64,000 nt of DNA from Physcomitrium patens (lineage: Eukaryota; Streptophyta; Bryopsida; Funariales; Funariaceae): contig NC_037275.1 in NCBI RefSeq assembly GCF_000002425.4, positions 9,038,533 to 9,102,532 on the forward strand, in the 5' to 3' direction. The notes beneath the pieces are model-generated. The model searched no databases and was not told the DNA's origin. It worked only from the letters and a program-made list of their open reading frames with translations. Within the stretch, counting starts at the first letter, position 1, and each line of letters begins with the position of its first letter. Below are positions 1-11,849 of the stretch, in pieces. The position numbers and the translations under genes are program-made.

Positions 1-846
1 TGGGGGTTGTGCTCCTTCTTGAGGTCAATTGAGCAATCATAGGGACGATGTTCCAGGAGTGTATCCGCATTCTTTTTTTTTGAATACATCTTGAAATTCT
101 TGATATTGGCTTGGAATGCCACTTGAAGTCTTTCTACCAGTAGAAACAGGTGTGGCATAAATAATATATGGTGATTCTTTCACAGCATCATATAAAAAAG
201 CTTTTGCACCTATAAATACGGGTTTAATTGAACTGGACTTATGACTCTCTACTTGATTAACTACACTGTTAGTTATACTTTTAGAGAAAATAAGAGTTCG
301 AGAAATCCAATCTATTTGAAGATTATATTTTTCTAACCACGATAAACCTAAAATGACTAGATTAGAGAGAGATCTAATGATATTAAATACAACAAAGCTA
401 TTATGACCTTTGATTATTACTTCTATAGGAAGGGTTTTGTGAGTAATATCTCCAGAAGACAATGGACGACCATCTATGACTTCTACATGAACAGGTTTAA
501 TTTTCTTTACTAAAGATATGCTATGTCTTTTAGTAAATTCTTCATCTAAGAAATATGCCGAGGCTCCTGAATTTAACAAGGCAGAGGCTTTGTAATATTT
601 AGGTCCTAAAATAAAATTTAATGTAAAACAAGGAAAGGGCTCTGAAGAGAGAATAGGACCTTTAGTAGATGTTGTGCAAGGTTCCAACCGCACGGTTGCT
701 ATTGTAGCTGGACAAACTCGTTTTCTGACATATTGTCTTCTTTCATAGCCATACTCCTCATTTTGTGATTGCATCGTTTCTTTGGAAAATATTGAGTAGT
801 ATGCTTTGGTTCTCCACAATATAAACATAATCCTTCTTAACGACAA
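1..846 (-). pseudogene. Family R Ty3 protease/early pol pseudogene (left arm)
   Basis: Minus-strand protease region of a Ty3/gypsy polyprotein. The aspartic protease signature reads LNSGAS, with the catalytic Asp of D-S-G changed to Asn, followed by the retropepsin-type VILGLSWL segment. The frame runs to about position 37, where a run of A residues shifts it relative to the reverse transcriptase frame. The translation differs from the right-arm copy (5814-6623) by a single residue (Ser/Leu). It continues off the left window edge and is not functional. Confidence 0.85.
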
Positions 847-1709
847 TGAGTCTTTTCTTGCTCAATAAGAGGTTTGAAATGTACTGCATCAATTTGCATA
901 TCCTCTACTTCCGAATGTATGTGTTGAAGAAGTATTGGTATTTCCATTGAATTATAGTAATGTTGAGGTCCACTTGTATGATTTTCAAATCAAAATTCAA
1001 AAAGGCGATTGTCGCACTTCACAGCAAAGTCAATTTCTTGACTCAATGTTTAAGGATCAAGTAAGTTGAGCATTAATATTTTTACCTCATATTGTAATCC
1101 GTAGAGAAATTGGCTTATAAGTGCAGCATCATCTTTTTTGATACCAGTTACAAGTTGTCAAAATTGTGAAGCATACAACATTACTGATCGATTGCCTTGT
1201 CATAAAATATGGATCTTATTGGTTGCAACACGAATTGCATCATGTTTTCCATACATGGATCGAAACTCTACTAGAAAAGCCTCTAAATTATCCAATATTG
1301 GATCTCGTCATTTAAGAAAAGATGAAAATCACGATAGTACTGAACCTGAAAGAAGCGTACCAATGAATCTAACTTGCGATCTTGGAGTTGGATAGCTTTG
1401 GGGTTGAAGTTCAATCACGAGTTGCACTTGATTAATAAATCCTCGAAACTTAGATCTAGTGCCATCAAACTTCTCAGGTAGGACAATTCTTGGTTCTCTA
1501 ACATTGGAAGGGCGTTCCACCATAGGAGCAAGAATATGATTTGGTGCAGATGTTGAAGCATCTCCAACTATATCTATATCTTCACTTCCTGCCAATCTTG
1601 TTGCTCCTTGTGGTGGTAAATTGAATTGATGCATCACAAGCATTAACTCCTTTAATTGCTCTTGCATTTATGCCATTACACTCTTCATTTCAACAAGTTT
1701 TGCTATGAT
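699..1709 (-). pseudogene. Family R gag pseudogene (left arm)
   Basis: Mirror of the gag region at 4951-5961. It encodes the capsid-like block (EKFDGTRSKFRGFINQVQL) and ends in a decayed CCHC zinc knuckle. Several in-frame stops and a lost initiator codon are shared with the right arm. It overlaps the protease frame, which lies in the -1 frame relative to gag, as in the better-preserved copy at 37746-39142. Confidence 0.8.
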
Positions 1710-1918
1710 AACACTTAGAAAAGAGAAGATGTCTAATATCGCTCAAGGCAAATAGAAGAAAAAACTTGAGAACAAAAAAAATACTAAGGACAATATCAGT
1801 TTAGAAGAGGGTAATTTGTAACTTCTAATATGCTTATATCTTATCAAGGAAAAGGGGTAATCCATTCTTAATCAAGATTAGACAAAAATCTGATATTGTA
1901 GGTATACTCTTGTCAACC

Positions 1919-2473
1919 TGTCAAGGATAAGAACTTGATGAAAAAGCAATTCAGTCGAGTGAGCCTTCAGTCAAAGAAAGGTAATAAAATATAAATAAAT
2001 AAATATGTATATTGAAAGAGAAATTGGAATGGCTATTGCCAAAAGATAAGAAAACTAGAGACCCTTGAAACTAGACTAGAAACAAGAAAGGAGTTGACAA
2101 GAGTGAAGAAGGCTTCATTCTTGTCTCTATATATACTATCTAAGTAGTGGCTACATGGCGACGTTCTATAGGACCTCCAATATGTGTTGACTTTGTAGGA
2201 CACATGCCTTGACTTATAAGGTAAGTTTTTCTACATGTGGGTTACATAATTAGCTTGATCTTCAAGCTAACAATATGTGTGGCACATGGCCAACTTGTTG
2301 ACCACGCTTTTAATCCAAAAAGTCAATTAAAGACACCTATGTAGTCAAAACAGCATCTATGAAGCTTTTAGCAGCTTTCATATTAAATACTATAGAATTA
2401 ACTTATTTTTACCTACTTTTACTTACTTCCATCTATTTATATATGTAATTAATAACTTAGTATGTCCGTGACA
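1919..2473 (-). repeat. Family R LTR, minus orientation (left arm)
   Basis: Starts (minus strand) TGTCACGGACATAC and ends TTATCCTTGACA, matching the 557-base LTR at 4185-4741 apart from a two-base difference near the start. It contains the tatatatag TATA-like core shared by all family R LTRs. Confidence 0.88.
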
Positions 2474-2534
2474 TGTATCCTACAAAGTCAATACATATTG
2501 GAGGTCCTTTAGAATATCACCACGTAGCCTTTAA

Positions 2535-2945
2535 TTAGATTATAATCTACTATCATTAATATCGAATCATAAGAACTTGAGATTCGAAGATCTGTGATAA
2601 AATCTATAGAAACAGAAGACCATGGTTGTTCTAGAATGGGTAATGGTTAAAGAAATCCCTAAGATTGATGAGAGAGAGTTTTTAATCTTGATCTAATGTT
2701 GCATGATTGAAATAAATTATTCTACTTTCACACCTTTTTATATTTGTGGCCACCAAAAATCTATAGATATAAGCTTTAAAGTCTTGTTGTATCTAAAATG
2801 TCATGTTGCTAGAGAGTTATGATTTGCTTGAAGAACATATAATCGTGCATCTCCTTTTGGAACATATAATTGATCTTCAAAATGGAGTAGGTTGTTTTTG
2901 AAATCAAACTTAGAAGTATCTTGAGACTTAGATGAAGGTCCACTT
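2535..2945 (-). pseudogene. Decayed family R integrase fragment at inverted-repeat apex
   Basis: The reverse complement matches the integrase segment of the better copy around 40940-41260, from the zinc-binding N-terminus to the first catalytic Asp region. Many stops and indels are present. About 80 bases of it (2535-2618) are also found, inverted, at 4051-4125 in the right arm, so the boundary of the inverted duplication lies inside this fragment. Confidence 0.7.
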
Positions 2946-3715
2946 ATCCATTTCTTAGATCAAAATTCAAAAAGTCGATTGTCATACTTCACAACAAAAA
3001 ATAATATTTGTCTCAATGTTTGTAGATCAAGTAAGTTGAATTGCATCATGTTTTCTATACATGATCAAAACTCATCTTTACCTCATATTGTAATCCATAG
3101 AAAAATTGGCTAATAATTGCAGCATCATCCCACTTAATATTAGTTGCAAGTTGTCAAAATTGTGAAGCATATAATGTTATGGATTGAGTGCCTTGTTGTA
3201 AAATACAGATCTTCTTGGTTGTAACATGAGTTGCATCATGTTTTCTATACATGGATCAAAACTTTGGTAAAAAAGCCTCTAAATTATCCAATATTAGATC
3301 TTATCTTTCATAAAAAGATAAAAATTATGATAATGCTGAACCTAAAAGAAGTGTATTATTGAATCTAACTTGTGATCTTAGAGTTGGATAGCTTTGGAAT
3401 TGAAGTTCAATCATAAGTTGTACTTGATTGATAAATCCTCAAAACTTAGATCTTGTTCCATCAAACTTCTCAAGTAAGGCAATTCTTGGTTCTCTAGTAT
3501 CAGAAGGATGTTCTACCATAGGAGAAGAGACATGATTGGATGTACATATTGAAGCAGCTCTAATTATATCTATATCATCACTTCCTGCCATTCTTGTTGC
3601 TCCTTGTCATGATAAACTAATTTCATGCATTGCAAGCATTAACTCCTTCAATTACTCTTCTGTTTGAATCATTGCACTCTTAATTTCAACAAGCTATGCC
3701 ATAATAATGCTTAAA
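2946..3715 (-). pseudogene. Decayed family R gag fragment in the spacer
   Basis: Minus-strand gag remnant matching 37746-38470 of the better copy, with many transitions and indels. It directly adjoins integrase sequence at its 3' side, so protease, RT and RNase H are missing between them. It belongs to an older copy than the arms that flank it. Confidence 0.7.
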
Positions 3716-4049
3716 AAATAAATATCTAATATTACTCAAGATAAGTAGAAGAGGGGACTTGAGAATAAAAAAGTTACTGAGAATAATATTAATTTAGAAG
3801 AAGATAATCTGCAACTTCTAATATGCTCATGTCTTATCAAAAAAAGGGGTAATCTACTCTAAATCAAGAAAAGACAAAACTCTAATATTGTAAGTGTATT
3901 CTAATCGATCTATCATGCATATGAACTGAAAGATGCGTATATCTAAAAAACCTATGTAAAAAAAAAAGTGACAAAATAATAATAAATTAGTATGTATATT
4001 AAAAAGAAATTCGAATGGCTATTGCCAAAAGATAAGGAAATGAAAAACT
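3716..4049 (-). repeat. Family R leader and partial LTR (minus), spacer of inverted repeat
   Basis: 3716-3905 resembles the untranslated leader between LTR and gag. About 3910-4049 resembles the U5/R part of a family R LTR in minus orientation. The same LTR appears to resume at 4126-4184 and, across the R1 insertion, at 10576-10848. Confidence 0.6.
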
Positions 4050-4184
4050 CTTCTGTTTCTATAGATTTTATCACAGATCTTCGAATCTCAAGTTCTTATG
4101 ATTCGATATTAATGATAGTAGATTGTTTTGCTACGTGGTGATATTCTAAAGGACCTCCAATATGTATTGACTTTGTAGGATACA

Positions 4185-4741
4185 TGTCACGGACATACTC
4201 ATATAAGCTAATTACATATATAAATAGATGGAAGTAAGTAAAAGTAGGTAAAAATAAGTTAATTCTATAGTATTTAATATGAAAGCTGCTAAAAGCTTCA
4301 TAGATGCTGTTTTGACTACATAGGTGTCTTTAATTGACTTTTTGGATTAAAAGCGTGGTCAACAAGTTGGCCATGTGCCACACATATTGTTAGCTTGAAG
4401 ATCAAGCTAATTATGTAACCCACATGTAGAAAAACTTACCTTATAAGTCAAGGCATGTGTCCTACAAAGTCAACACATATTGGAGGTCCTATAGAACGTC
4501 GCCATGTAGCCACTACTTAGATAGTATATATAGAGACAAGAATGAAGCCTTCTTCACTCTTGTCAACTCCTTTCTTGTTTCTAGTCTAGTTTCAAGGGTC
4601 TCTAGTTTTCTTATCTTTTGGCAATAGCCATTCCAATTTCTCTTTCAATATACATATTTATTTATTTATATTTTATTACCTTTCTTTGACTGAAGGCTCA
4701 CTCGACTGAATTGCTTTTTCATCAAGTTCTTATCCTTGACA
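4185..4741 (+). repeat. R1 5' LTR
   Basis: Begins TGTCACGGACATAC and ends TTATCCTTGACA (TG...CA). It carries the LTR TATA-like core tagtatatatagagac near 4525. It is the same length as the 3' LTR. Confidence 0.9.
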
Positions 4742-4950
4742 GGTTGACAAGAGTATACCTACAATATCAGATTTTTGTCTAATCTTGATTAAGAATGGAT
4801 TACCCCTTTTCCTTGATAAGATATAAGCATATTAGAAGTTACAAATTACCCTCTTCTAAACTGATATTGTCCTTAGTATTTTTTTTGTTCTCAAGTTTTT
4901 TCTTCTATTTGCCTTGAGCGATATTAGACATCTTCTCTTTTCTAAGTGTT

Positions 4951-5961
4951 ATCATAGCAAAACTTGTTGAAATGAAGAGTGTAATGGCATAAATGCAAGA
5001 GCAATTAAAGGAGTTAATGCTTGTGATGCATCAATTCAATTTACCACCACAAGGAGCAACAAGATTGGCAGGAAGTGAAGATATAGATATAGTTGGAGAT
5101 GCTTCAACATCTGCACCAAATCATATTCTTGCTCCTATGGTGGAACGCCCTTCCAATGTTAGAGAACCAAGAATTGTCCTACCTGAGAAGTTTGATGGCA
5201 CTAGATCTAAGTTTCGAGGATTTATTAATCAAGTGCAACTCGTGATTGAACTTCAACCCCAAAGCTATCCAACTCCAAGATCGCAAGTTAGATTCATTGG
5301 TACGCTTCTTTCAGGTTCAGTACTATCGTGATTTTCATCTTTTCTTAAATGACGAGATCCAATATTGGATAATTTAGAGGCTTTTCTAGTAGAGTTTCGA
5401 TCCATGTATGGAAAACATGATGCAATTCGTGTTGCAACCAATAAGATCCATATTTTATGACAAGGCAATCGATCAGTAATGTTGTATGCTTCACAATTTT
5501 GACAACTTGTAACTGGTATCAAAAAAGATGATGCTGCACTTATAAGCCAATTTCTCTACGGATTACAATATGAGGTAAAAATATTAATGCTCAACTTACT
5601 TGATCCTTAAACATTGAGTCAAGAAATTGACTTTGCTGTGAAGTGCGACAATCGCCTTTTTGAATTTTGATTTGAAAATCATACAAGTGGACCTCAACAT
5701 TACTATAATTCAATGGAAATACCAATACTTCTTCAACACATACATTCGGAAGTAGAGGATATGCAAATTGATGCAGTACATTTCAAACCTCTTATTGAGC
5801 AAGAAAAGACTCATTGTCGTTAAGAAGGATTATGTTTATATTGTGGAGAACCAAAGCATACTACTCAATATTTTCCAAAGAAACGATGCAATTACAAAAT
5901 GAGGAGTATGGCTATGAAAGAAGACAATATGTCAGAAAACGAGTTTGTCCAGCTACAATAG
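4951..5961 (+). pseudogene. R1 gag pseudogene
   Basis: Structural polyprotein of the virus-like particle. The initiator ATG of the better copy (37746) is ATA here. The capsid-like block at 4993-5331 (112 codons) is open, then stops occur around 5329, 5350 and 5458. The C-terminal knuckle CLYCGEPKHTTQYF has lost its last Cys (Tyr-Phe in place of His-Cys). The gag frame ends with TAG at 5959-5961. The pol frame (-1) overlaps its end. Confidence 0.85.
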
Positions 5962-8900
5962 CAACCGTGCGGTTGGAACCTTGCACAACATCTACTAAAG
6001 GTCCTATTCTCTCTTCAGAGCCCTTTCCTTGTTTTACATTAAATTTTATTTTAGGACCTAAATATTACAAAGCCTCTGCCTTGTTAAATTCAGGAGCCTC
6101 GGCATATTTCTTAGATGAAGAATTTACTAAAAGACATAGCATATCTTTAGTAAAGAAAATTAAACCTGTTCATGTAGAAGTCATAGATGGTCGTCCATTG
6201 TCTTCTGGAGATATTACTCACAAAACCCTTCCTATAGAAGTAATAATCAAAGGTCATAATAGCTTTGTTGTATTTAATATCATTAGATCTCTCTCTAATC
6301 TAGTCATTTTAGGTTTATCGTGGTTAGAAAAATATAATCTTCAAATAGATTGGATTTCTCGAACTCTTATTTTCTCTAAAAGTATAACTAACAGTGTAGT
6401 TAATCAAGTAGAGAGTCATAAGTCCAGTTCAATTAAACCCGTATTTATAGGTGCAAAAGCTTTTTTATATGATGCTGTGAAAGAATCACCATATATTATT
6501 TATGCCACACCTGTTTCTACTGGTAGAAAGACTTCAAGTGGCATTCCAAGCCAATATCAAGAATTTCAAGATGTATTCAAAAAAAAAGAATGCGGATACA
6601 CTCCTGGAACATCGTCCCTATGATTGCTCAATTGACCTTCAAGAAGGAGCACAACCCCCATTTGGACCAATCTACAGTTTATCACAAAATGAGTTGACTG
6701 AACTCAAGGAGTATATTGAAGAAAATCTAGCCAAGAATTTCAGATGCCATTCTAAATCTCCAACAAGAGCTCCAATTCTATTTGTGAAGAAAAAAGATGG
6801 ATCATTGTAGATGTGTGTTGATTATCGAGGACTCAACAAGATTACCATCAAGAACAGATATCCACTATCTTTAATATCTGGACTTCTTAATCAACTGAAT
6901 CAAGCTAAGATCTATACAAAAATAGATCTTTGGGGAGCATATAATCTATTATGCATCAAAAAAAGAGATGAATGGAAGACTACATTTCAAACTAGGTATG
7001 GATATTTTGAATACAACGTCATGCCTTTTGAACTTACAAATGCACCAGCAGCTTTTCAACATCTAATGAATGATGTTTTTTGAGAGTTTTTGGACGATTT
7101 TGTGGTCTATTATCTAAACAACATCTTGATCTATTCTAAGAATCTAGAAGAACATAATCTTCATGTTCATCGTGTATTACAAAAATTAAGAGATGTAGGA
7201 CTCTATGCTAAGATAGAAAAGTGTGTATTCCATACTACTCAAGTCAATTTCTTAGGTTACATCATTTCAAATGATGGACTTATGATGGATCCTAAGAAAG
7301 TTCAAACTATTATAGATTGGAAGATCCCAAAAACGGTAAGAGATGTCCAATGCTTTTTGGGATTTGCCAACTACTATCGGATCTTCATCAAGGACTTCTC
7401 TTGAGTTGCAGCTCCACTTACACGTTTGACTTATAAAGACAAACTCCAATGGAATCAAGAAGCAGAAGTTGCTTTTGAATCTTTGAAGATAACATTTGTT
7501 TCTACACCAATCTTGTATCGTGTTGTTTTTTCCAAAGCATTCTTTATGGAAACAAATGCATCAGACTTTGCTTTGGGTGCAATTTTATCACAAATGGAAA
7601 TAGATGACAAACTTCATCCAGTAGCCTTTCATTCAAGAAAATTCTCAGTAGCAGAAATCAATTATGAGATCCATGACAAAGAACTTCTTACAATTTTGGA
7701 TTCTTTTCAAGAATGGCATCATTATCTCAAAGGCGCTTCCAGTCCAGTCATCATATATACGGATCACAAGAACCTCGAGTATTTTATGTCAGCATGCATA
7801 TTAAATCATTGTCAAGCTCGTTAGAGCATGACTTTATCAAGATTCAAATTCATCATCACTTATCGGCCAGAAAAACAACAAGGTTTGTCCAATGCCTTGT
7901 CTAGACGTTCTTATCTTGTACCAAAAGAAGGAGATGCAGCTTTTGAGCAACAAAGAATGGTTCTCTTGAAGCCGGAGTAATTTCATCTTCGAGCAATAAA
8001 ATCAACATTGACTGTTGATTTAACTTTTTTTAAGCAAGTCCAGTTAAGTATGTCTTCAGACCTTCTTGTTCATGATATCAAGAATAATTCTTCTAAATCT
8101 CATGATCCCTCTAAATTTGAATTCAAGAACAACCTACTCTATTTCAAAGGATGCCTATATGTTCCAGAAGGAGAAGCACATTTATGTATTCTTCAAGCTC
8201 GTCACGACTTCCCAGCAATAGGACATTTTGGATATAATAAGACTTTGGAATTGATATCTAAGGATTTTTGGTGGCCTCAAATATGGAAGGCAGTCAAAGT
8301 TTTTGTACAATCATGTAATGTTTGCTCAAGATCAAAAACTCCTCATCATCAACCTTACGGACTTTTTAAGCCATTACCCATTTCAGAACAACCATGGTCT
8401 TCTGTTTCTATGGACTTCATCATGGATCTTCTAATCTCAGGTTTTTATGACTCTATATTTGTGATAGTAGATCATATTACCAAGATGGCATATTTTGTAC
8501 CATGTACAAAATCTATCACAGGTGAAGAAATAGCTAAGCTCTTTCTTGACAATATCTATCGCTATCATGGATTACTCAAGGATATTATATCAGATAAGGG
8601 AACTCAATTTGTATCAAGATTTTGGCGAACTCTTTTCAAGATTCTAAAAGTGGATATAAAACTATCTTCGGCATTCCATCCTCAAACTGATGGACAAACG
8701 GAGCGTGTTATTCAAGTTTTGGAGCAATATTTAAGTTGTACCATTAACTACCAACAAGATGATTGGACAACTCTTTTGCCATTCGCAAAGTTTGCTTACA
8801 ATAATACAGTACATTCTTCTACAAAATAAACACCTTTCTTTGCTAATTATGGTTATCATCCATGACTTGATACTTTTGACTTTTTAAAAGTTGATAATCC

Positions 8901-9455
8901 TACTACAAAAGATTTGGCGATTCATTTATCAGAGCTACACGCAACGATGAAGGCGTAGTTAAAAGAGGCTCAAAAATAACAAAAGGTCAATGCGGATGTC
9001 TATCGAAAGGAACAACCACCATTCCTCTTGGGTGAAAAGATATGGCTACTTTATCGTAATATCAAGACTACTCGTCTTTGTGATAAGTTGGACTATCGAA
9101 GACTTGGACCATTTTCTATTTTTGCACAAATCAATCCAGTTGCATATCGTTTACATCTACCGGAGTCAATGAAAATCCATCCAATATTCCACGTGTCTCT
9201 TCTTGAACCATACAAGAGAGTGGACATACCAAGAAGATGACAAGCTCCACCTCCTCCTATAGAAGTGGACAATAATGAAGAGTTTGAAGTAGAAGAAGTC
9301 TTAGATTCAAGGTGGCGTTGAAATAAATTGGAATATCTTGTCCATTGGCACGGATATGATATTAGTGAATGCACATGGAAGCCAATAAAGAATCTTGCAA
9401 ATGCAACAAAGGCGATGGAGGCTTTTCATTGACGACATCCATCAAAAATAAGATG
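5814..9455 (+). pseudogene. R1 pol pseudogene (PR-RT-RH-IN-chromodomain)
   Basis: Domains in order: protease 6060-6360 (NSGAS in place of DSGAS); RT 6640-7450 with [14 protein letters not shown] and [18 protein letters not shown] motifs; the catalytic loop reads YLNN instead of YLDD; RNase H 7426-7824 (METNASDFALG); integrase 7990-8830 with HHCC zinc finger (GHFGYNKTLELI...C..C) and DGQTERVIQ; chromodomain 9260-9430. A lengthened A run near 6580-6588 shifts the frame between protease and RT. Stops occur near 6808, 7081, 7402, 7822 and others. Two of the three RT catalytic Asp residues are lost. Confidence 0.9.
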
Positions 9456-9550
9456 AAAACTTTTTTTATAAAAGAAACAACATCTAGACAAGATAACATT
9501 CTACTTTCAATCTTTGTTCGTAGCTTCTTTATAGTTGTGACGCTCAAGAG

Positions 9551-9973
9551 ATGGAGAACCAACAACTAGCAGATTCGACTCAAGGGCCTTTATTTGCTAA
9601 CTTATCGGACGAGACATTATGATTGTCACAACCTTCAGGACAACGGAATTGAGATGAAGATCTTCAAGAACGACATGTTCTTCCTCGAATAGATGGCAAG
9701 ATACAATGCAATTGGTATCACGATTTGGAAAGGGACTCCCAATGTTTGGTGATTTTGCTAGAGGTAGGAACAACTCCTGATGGTGTTCCAAATGTTCTAT
9801 TCGAAGGAAATTATAAAGGCATCAACAATGATCAAATAATTGGGTGGTCTTCCTACCTTGGTATGGGATACTAGCGATAGTTGAAAGGCCCTATCAATCA
9901 TCTTCGGCAAGAAAAAAAATCAGAGTATATAGCGAATACAATTCATCGCATCATAGATTTTTTCAACATATGA
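9551..9973 (+). pseudogene. R1 third frame (ORF3) between pol and 3' LTR, with stops
   Basis: 140 codons from ATG to TGA, aligned without any indel to the copy at 42339-42761 despite about 14% base differences (mostly transitions). Internal stops at several codons correspond to Arg, Gln or Trp codons in the other copy. Recognisable conserved blocks are DEDLQERHVLPR, LEVGTTPDGVPN and IIDF. There is no membrane segment, so it does not look like an env gene. Function unknown. Confidence 0.65.
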
Positions 9974-10013
9974 TGATCGCTTCTCGTGGAATTCGTCCCT
10001 AGAAGGGAGATAA

Positions 10014-10570
10014 TGTTACACACATACTCATGTAAGCTACTTATTTCATATACAAATAGGTGGAAGTAAGTAAAAGTAGGTAAAAGTAAGTTAATTCTAT
10101 AGTATTTAATATGAAAGCTTCTTAGAAGCTTCATAGACGTTGCTTTGACTTCATAGGTGTCTTTAATTGACTTTTTGGATTAGAAACGTGGTCAACAAGT
10201 TGGCCATGTGCCACACATGTTGTTAGCTTGAAGATCAAGCTAACTATGTGGCCCACACATAGAAAAACTTGCCTTGTAAGTCAAAGCATGTGTCCTACAA
10301 AGTCAACACATATTGGAGGTCCTATAGAACGTTGCCATGTAGCCCCTAGTTAGATAGTATATATAGAGACAAAAATGAAGCCTTCTTCACTCTTGTCAAC
10401 TCCTTACTTCCAGTCTAGTTTCAAGGATCTCTAGTTTTCTTGTCTTTTGGCAATAGCCATTCTAATTTTTCTTTCAATATACATACTTATTTATTTATAT
10501 TTTGTTATCTTTCTTTGAATGAAGGATCACTTGTCTGAATTACTTTTTCATCAAGTTCTTGTCCTAAACA
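10014..10570 (+). repeat. R1 3' LTR
   Basis: Begins TGTTACACACATAC after the purine-rich agaagggagataa tract and ends GTCCTAAACA. It is followed directly by the target duplication ataca. TATA-like core near 10358. Confidence 0.9.
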
Positions 10571-10575
10571 ATACA

Positions 10576-10848
10576 TGCTTTAACTTACAAGGTAAGTTTT
10601 TCTATATGTTCACCGCATAGTTAGCTTGTTCTTCAAGCTACCAACATGTGTGGTTCATGATTGACTTATTGACTAAGTTTTTAATCTAAAAGTCAACAAT
10701 AGATACCTATGAAGTCAAAGCATTATCTATGAAGCTTCTAAAATGCTTTTTTAGAAGATATTATAGAATTAATTTACTTTTCATACTTCTATCTATTTCT
10801 ACCTATTTATATACATAATTATTAGCTTACATGTGTATGCCTGAGATA
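10576..10848 (-). repeat. R2 partial LTR (minus), split by R1
   Basis: Matches the first half of the family R LTR on the minus strand (ends near ttacatgtgtatgcctgaga, the decayed TG... end). The other half lies across R1 at 4126-4184 and 3910-4049. Confidence 0.7.
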
Positions 10849-10879
10849 ATTTACTTGATTAAAAAGTTCTAAATTTAAA

Positions 10880-11130
10880 GATAAAAGATATCTTTTATTG
10901 ATGGAAATCTTGTTGAATCCTCGATAATATACATATATCTATAGAAAGCCATCTTTTTTCTTCATAAATAAGATAGGAGCTCCTATTAGAAATTTAGACT
11001 TGAATATGAAGTTTTTAGCTATATTCTCATGAATATATTTTTTGAGTATAATAAACTTGTTTTGTGATAGTATATAGATTGATCCAAATAGTGATTGAAT
11101 TTCTTGAAGATTGATGAAATAAATATAGAA
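10880..11130 (-). pseudogene. R2 RT N-terminal remnant
   Basis: The minus-strand translation gives a decayed IGAPILFMKKKDG block, equal to the AGAPILFVKKKDGSL segment that opens RT in the better copy. Stops and frameshifts follow. The catalytic YLDD part is absent. Confidence 0.65.
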
Positions 11131-11148
11131 ATAATACTTTAAAAGAAT

Positions 11149-11150
<2 letters not shown>

Positions 11151-11198
<48 letters not shown>
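11151..11198. repeat. (AT)n microsatellite
   Basis: About 24 uninterrupted AT units inserted between the RT and protease remnants of R2. Confidence 0.97.
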
Positions 11199-11201
<3 letters not shown>

Positions 11202-11209
11202 CAAAAATA

Positions 11210-11800
11210 TCTTGATAATCTTAGTATTGGCTTAAAATGTCACTTGAAATCTTGTCTCTATCAACAATAGATGTGATATATATAGCAAAAATTGACCTTT
11301 TTTTGCAACATGTATAAAAACTATTGCATCTATCAATAATGGTTTGGAAGTATTGTTCTTATGGATTTCTACTTGCCTACTATGAAAAAAATCAAGATTA
11401 TGAGAAATCCAATCTATTTTAGAGTTATATTTTTTTAGCCATAATAATCTTAAAATAATTAGATTAAAAGAAACTTTAATCATATTAAATATTATTAAAC
11501 TATTATGAATATTAATTACTACATTTAAAAGAACAGTTTCATGATTAACATCTTCAAAAGATAATAAAAAACTATTTATTATTTCTACATAGATAGGTTT
11601 GATTTTCTTAACCAAAAATATTTTTTATTTTTTTGGACAAATACTTTGTCTATAAAATAGGCTGAGGCTCTTAAAACTAATAAGACTAAGACTTTATGAT
11701 TTTTTGGTTCTAAATAAACTTCTATTGTCAAATAAGGTGAAGGATTTGAGGAGACAATAAGACCTCGATTAGATATTACATAAGATTCTAGTCACATGGT
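11210..11800 (-). pseudogene. R2 protease remnant
   Basis: 11232-11615 stays open for 127 codons and carries decayed versions of the family blocks VKKIKPVHVEVIDG and VILGLSWLEKYN (here KKIKPIYVEIIN and IILRLLWLKKYN). The protease active site region lies at about 11640-11700 and is frame-broken. Confidence 0.7.
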
Positions 11801-11806
11801 TCCTAT

Positions 11807-11812
<6 letters not shown>

Positions 11813-11840
<28 letters not shown>
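11813..11840. repeat. Poly(A) tract
   Basis: Uninterrupted A run of about 28 bases inside the R2 protease/gag junction. It is a simple expansion. I see no retroposed gene attached to it. Confidence 0.95.
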
Positions 11841-11841
<1 letters not shown>

Positions 11842-11849
11842 TTATTTTT

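Larger units (their letters stand above)
1..2618. repeat. Left arm of large inverted repeat (pairs with 4050-6659)
   Basis: Read on the minus strand this stretch reproduces 4050-6659 almost base for base (x pairs with about 6660-x; two small indels near the inner end shift the register). It contains a family R LTR, gag and the first part of pol, with the same stops and the same A-run frameshift as the right arm. It also includes about 145 bases of sequence outside the element, so it copies an insertion junction and is not an independent insertion. The window edge cuts the arm, so its true length is unknown. Confidence 0.93.
4050..6659. repeat. Right arm of large inverted repeat (pairs with 1-2618)
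   Basis: The arm contains 4050-4184 (a small inverted integrase scrap at 4051-4125 plus an older minus-strand LTR piece) followed by the first about 2.5 kb of element R1. Arm identity is about 99% by eye except at the apex, where the left arm carries about 10 extra bases. The 1.4 kb spacer is 2619-4049. Confidence 0.92.
4185..10570 (+). mobile_element. Element R1: complete, decayed Ty3/gypsy chromodomain retrotransposon
   Basis: Two 557-base LTRs (4185-4741 and 10014-10570) flank gag, pol and a third frame. They are bordered by the 5-base target duplication ataca (4180-4184 and 10571-10575). The order protease-RT-RNase H-integrase-chromodomain identifies a chromodomain-bearing Ty3 lineage (chromovirus). 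The two LTRs differ by about 9-10% by eye, so this is an old insertion. It lies inside a minus-strand LTR of an older relative (R2), whose sequence resumes at 10576. Stops, frameshifts and mutated catalytic residues make it non-autonomous. Confidence 0.93.

Noticed and set aside
1138-1395. 85-codon plus-strand frame (and its mirror 5265-5522 on the minus strand)
   Set aside because: Antisense shadow of the family R gag; the same pattern recurs at 38057-38335 opposite R3 gag.
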